Source: Maritimibacter sp.
GTDB lineage: Bacteria > Pseudomonadota > Alphaproteobacteria > Rhodobacterales > Rhodobacteraceae
Assembly: GCA_003520545.1 (NCBI GenBank)
Contig: DOUP01000117.1
Span: 535 to 8,722 of the forward strand
DNA: 8,188 nt
Direction: 5' to 3'
The position numbers and the translations under genes were made by a program. Position 1 is the first letter of the stretch; each line of letters begins with the position of its first letter. Shown here piece by piece: positions 6,679-8,188 of the stretch. The notes under the pieces were generated by a model. It did no database searches and was not told where the DNA came from. It was given only the letters and a program-made list of their open reading frames with translations.

Positions 6679-7154
6679 CAGCGCACTTTCATGATGATGC
6701 AGGTCGTGGAGCCGGTGGCATAGAGCTTACCGTCCTCGACGCCCCGGATTTCCCCGTTCGCCACCCCGGTCGAGCGGCCCGCGTGCTGGATCTCTCCCAG
6801 GGCTTCGACCTCCATGCCGACGGGGATCGGGCGGGTGATATTCACCTTGTATTCCAGCGTGGTGTAGACCGAGCCCTTCGGCACCATCGTCATCACGGCG
6901 CAGGCCATGCAGCTGTCCAGAAGCGTACCGTACCAGCCGCCGTGCACCGTGCCCATCGGATTGCAGTAGTCAAATGTGGGCGTGCCGCGGAAGCTGACGC
7001 GACCTTTTTCGACCAAGGTCGCCGAGTAGTTCAGAACCGCGCTTATGGGCGGTCCGGCCAGTTCCCCCGCCAGCATCCGTTCCATGAATTCAAGGCCGGA
7101 CATGGAGAGAGCTTCGTCTTGAGTGGGCAGATCTTCGAGTCTTGTCGCGTGCAT
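6678..7154 (-). CDS. PaaI-family hotdog-fold thioesterase
   Basis: A 158-residue cytoplasmic protein of the PaaI/hotdog acyl-CoA thioesterase family, expected to hydrolyse a short-chain or aromatic acyl-CoA. The core motif is NPMGTVHGGW (65-74), with the HGG turn at 71-73 and the general base Asp80 in GTLLDSCMACAV, the long hotdog helix. It continues with TTLEYKVNITRPIPVG (98-113), the usual beta-strand, and ends with GKLYATGSTTCIIM. Length is typical for a full single-domain protein. The start at 7154 is fixed by a strong AGGAGG (7161-7166) six bases upstream; the frame is open further upstream but without family similarity. It is convergent with the DUF2235 gene, with 6 bases between stops. 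The upstream small exported-protein frame is on the same strand and overlaps its 5' end. The substrate cannot be told from sequence. Confidence 0.92.
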   Translation of the reverse strand: MHATRLEDLPTQDEALSMSGLEFMERMLAGELAGPPISAVLNYSATLVEKGRVSFRGTPTFDYCNPMGTVHGGWYGTLLDSCMACAVMTMVPKGSVYTTLEYKVNITRPIPVGMEVEALGEIQHAGRSTGVANGEIRGVEDGKLYATGSTTCIIMKVR

Positions 7155-7423
7155 GGGGTGCCTCCTTGGCGGGAAGCTTGCGCGCGGGCGGGCCACGGGC
7201 AAGGGTGACGTTGGGGCGTTCGTTGCCGTACCCCCCCCGACCGCGAGGCGTCGATGTAGAGATGCAACGCGGTCTTCGCGTCGTCGCCATCGGTGAACGC
7301 GATGCCCTGCAATTCGAGCGGGGTATTGGCGACGCCTGCCGCCTCTTCCTCGTTCTGGGCGACGCCCGCGCAGGGCAGGGCGCAAAGGGCGATCACGACA
7401 AATCGGCGTATGAAAATCCCCAT
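7043..7423 (-). CDS. Small exported protein of unknown function, frame probably broken at a G8 tract
   Basis: I do not recognise this protein. From ATG at 7423 (an in-frame TTG at 7435 is the alternative) it starts MGIFIRRFVVIALCALPCAG followed by VAQ: two Arg, a hydrophobic stretch and a GVA-Q cleavage site, a convincing Sec signal peptide. The next ~40 residues (acidic NEEEAAG, then PLELQGIAFTDGDDAKTALHLYIDAS) have G/C-rich third positions typical of real genes here. At eight consecutive G (plus-strand C at 7231-7238) this pattern moves to another frame. The uninterrupted frame then uses atypical codons and runs 112 bases into the thioesterase gene, stopping at 7043. Dropping one G gives a more gene-like frame (GGYGNERPNVTLARG) that ends at 7090. 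I infer a frameshift, either a sequence error or a real mutation or slippage site. No clear Shine-Dalgarno is seen. Confidence 0.4.
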   Translation of the reverse strand: MGIFIRRFVVIALCALPCAGVAQNEEEAAGVANTPLELQGIAFTDGDDAKTALHLYIDASRSGGVRQRTPQRHPCPWPARAQASRQGGTPCTRQDSKICPLKTKLSPCPALNSWNGCWRGNWPDRP

Positions 7424-7548
7424 AATTTGAAACAAGTTCGAGGTTCTGGTGCGATTGAATTCCTGAAAAACGGCACCCGCTCCGATTCCCCGGACCGGGC
7501 AGGTGATCTTTTGCTGCGGTGCGGCGAAAGATTTTCAGCCTCGCGCCG

Positions 7549-7577
7549 TTGACACGCCCCCGTGACCTGCCTAGCTA
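7549..7577 (+). promoter_or_regulatory. Promoter of groESL
   Basis: A perfect -35 hexamer TTGACA (7549-7554) is followed after 17 bases by TAGCTA (7572-7577), a moderate -10. This places the transcription start at about 7584-7586, exactly at the first bases of the CIRCE operator, the arrangement expected for HrcA-repressed groESL. The CTAGCTATCC stretch could also serve an RpoH-type -10, since alphaproteobacterial heat-shock promoters use a similar TTGAC box; I cannot separate the two from sequence. The remaining gap from 7424 to 7548 holds no recognised gene; it must carry the promoter of the divergent small gene, but I see no clear boxes for it. Confidence 0.7.
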
Positions 7578-7584
7578 TCCGTCG

Positions 7585-7611
7585 TTAGCACTCGACCGAG
7601 ATGAGTGCTAA
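7585..7611 (+). promoter_or_regulatory. CIRCE operator, HrcA repressor site
   Basis: TTAGCACTC (7585-7593), nine bases, then GAGTGCTAA (7603-7611): a perfect 9-9-9 match to the CIRCE consensus. HrcA binds this element and represses chaperonin genes until heat shock or misfolded protein ties up GroEL. It sits at the predicted transcription start, 35 bases upstream of the groES start codon, so it would also form a stem near the 5' end of the mRNA. hrcA itself is not in the window. Confidence 0.97.
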
Positions 7612-7646
7612 TACCGAATTGAACTGAGTTTTGAGGAGCCTCAGAG

Positions 7647-7934
7647 ATGGCATTTACTCCCCTGCATGACCGCGTGCTCGTAGAGCGCGTCGAAAGCGAA
7701 GAAAAAACCGCTGGTGGCCTGATCATCCCTGACAGCGCGAAAGAAAAGCCGGCCGAAGGTATGGTCGTGGCTGTTGGCGCTGGCGCCAAGGACGACGACG
7801 GCGATCGCATCGCTATGGACGTCAAAGAAGGCGACAAGATCCTGTTCGGCAAATGGTCCGGCACCGAAATCACCGTCGACGGTGAAGAGCTGCTGATCAT
7901 GAAAGAAAACGACATTATGGGCATCCTGTCCTAA
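7647..7934 (+). CDS. groES: Co-chaperonin GroES
   Basis: The 95-residue lid subunit of the GroEL-GroES chaperonin: a heptameric cap that closes the folding chamber in the cytoplasm. It opens with FTPLHDRVLVERVESEEKTA, the standard GroES N-terminus. The mobile loop that docks on GroEL follows (about 16-32, TAGGLIIPDSAKEKP). Then come AEGMVVAVGAG, the roof-loop region DDDGDRIAMDVKEGDKILF, and GTEITVDGEELLIMKENDIMGIL at the C-terminus. Length and order are entirely normal. GAGGAG (7633-7638) lies 8 bases upstream of the start. Codons are less strongly G/C-ending than in the neighbouring genes (GCT, GTT, GAA and AAA are common), as expected for a very highly expressed gene. It is the first gene of the CIRCE-controlled groESL operon, 40 bases before groEL. 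Confidence 0.99.
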   Translation: MAFTPLHDRVLVERVESEEKTAGGLIIPDSAKEKPAEGMVVAVGAGAKDDDGDRIAMDVKEGDKILFGKWSGTEITVDGEELLIMKENDIMGILS

Positions 7935-7974
7935 TCGTCTGATCTGAAAATTAAGAATTCTAGGAGCAAGCATA

Positions 7975-8188
7975 ATGGCTGCTAAGGACGTAAAGTTCGA
8001 TACCGATGCCCGCAACGCGATGCTGCGCGGCGTAAACATCCTGGCTGACGCTGTCAAAGTGACCCTGGGCCCGAAAGGCCGCAACGTGGTTCTGGACAAG
8101 TCGTTCGGCGCCCCGCGTATCACCAAAGACGGTGTGTCGGTTGCCAAAGAGATCGAGCTGGAAGACAAGTTCGAAAACATGGGCGCGC
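7975..8188 (+). CDS. groEL: Chaperonin GroEL, 5' part only
   Basis: The first 71 codons of the 60-kDa chaperonin, which forms the double-ring ATP-driven folding chamber; the rest lies beyond the window edge. The N-terminus MAAKDVKFDTDARNAMLRGV is followed by NILADAVKVTLGPKGRNVVL and the KDGVSVAKEIELEDKFENMG segment. These are the equatorial-domain ATP-binding motifs: the phosphate-contacting TLGPKGRNV at about 30-38 and Asp in TKDG near 52. All family residues visible in this part are intact. AGGAG (7962-7966) is 8 bases before ATG 7975. It follows groES by 40 bases with no terminator between them, so it is co-transcribed and under the same promoter and CIRCE site. Confidence 0.98.
   Translation, partial: MAAKDVKFDTDARNAMLRGVNILADAVKVTLGPKGRNVVLDKSFGAPRITKDGVSVAKEIELEDKFENMGA

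Noticed and set aside
7155..7385. N-terminal extension of the thioesterase
   Set aside because: The frame is open, but the strong AGGAGG at 7161-7166 and the family length place the start at 7154.
7489..7499. CCCGG-A-CCGGG palindrome between the small gene and the groES promoter
   Set aside because: Five-base G/C arms are expected by chance in this base composition, and nothing about its position supports a function.

Overview
The window looks like chromosomal DNA of a high-GC alphaproteobacterium, most likely a Rhodobacterales/Roseobacter-group organism. This is inferred from strong G/C preference at third codon positions, a CIRCE-controlled groESL operon, and the family types present. There are no mobile elements, CRISPR arrays, rRNA or tRNA genes that I can see, and nothing resembles a phage or a recent insertion.

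Layout. On the minus strand at the left, an AsnC/Lrp-family regulator (1533-1964) is followed 6 bases later by the first ~508 codons of alpha-D-glucose-phosphate phosphoglucomutase (1526 to the window edge). Diverging from the regulator across a 114-base gap that holds a 19-base palindrome is a plus-strand cluster: a fold-type III PLP decarboxylase of the ornithine/lysine decarboxylase kind (2079-3230), a molybdenum hydroxylase large subunit of the CoxL form II type (3260-5548), and a DUF2235 alpha/beta-hydrolase (5553-6671). Gaps inside this cluster are 29 and 4 bases, so it is probably one transcript. Convergent to it is a PaaI-type hotdog thioesterase (6678-7154, minus). Upstream of that, also minus, is a small exported-protein reading frame (from 7423) whose frame appears to break at a run of eight G. 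Diverging from that frame at the right edge is groES-groEL (7647 onward), with a clear sigma-70-like promoter and a perfect CIRCE operator.

How the genes may work together. The regulator probably controls its divergent neighbour, the decarboxylase (polyamine synthesis), and itself. The palindrome overlapping its 5' end is the best operator candidate. The molybdenum enzyme has no FAD or iron-sulfur partner subunit in the window. It is tied to the decarboxylase by a hairpin that hides its ribosome binding site, which suggests translational coupling. DUF2235 follows so closely that it is probably coupled too. groESL is an independent heat-shock unit.

I do not see a clearly new defence or mobile system. 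The best leads are the decarboxylase/orphan molybdenum hydroxylase/DUF2235 cluster with its RNA hairpin, the regulatory palindrome, and the G8 frame break.
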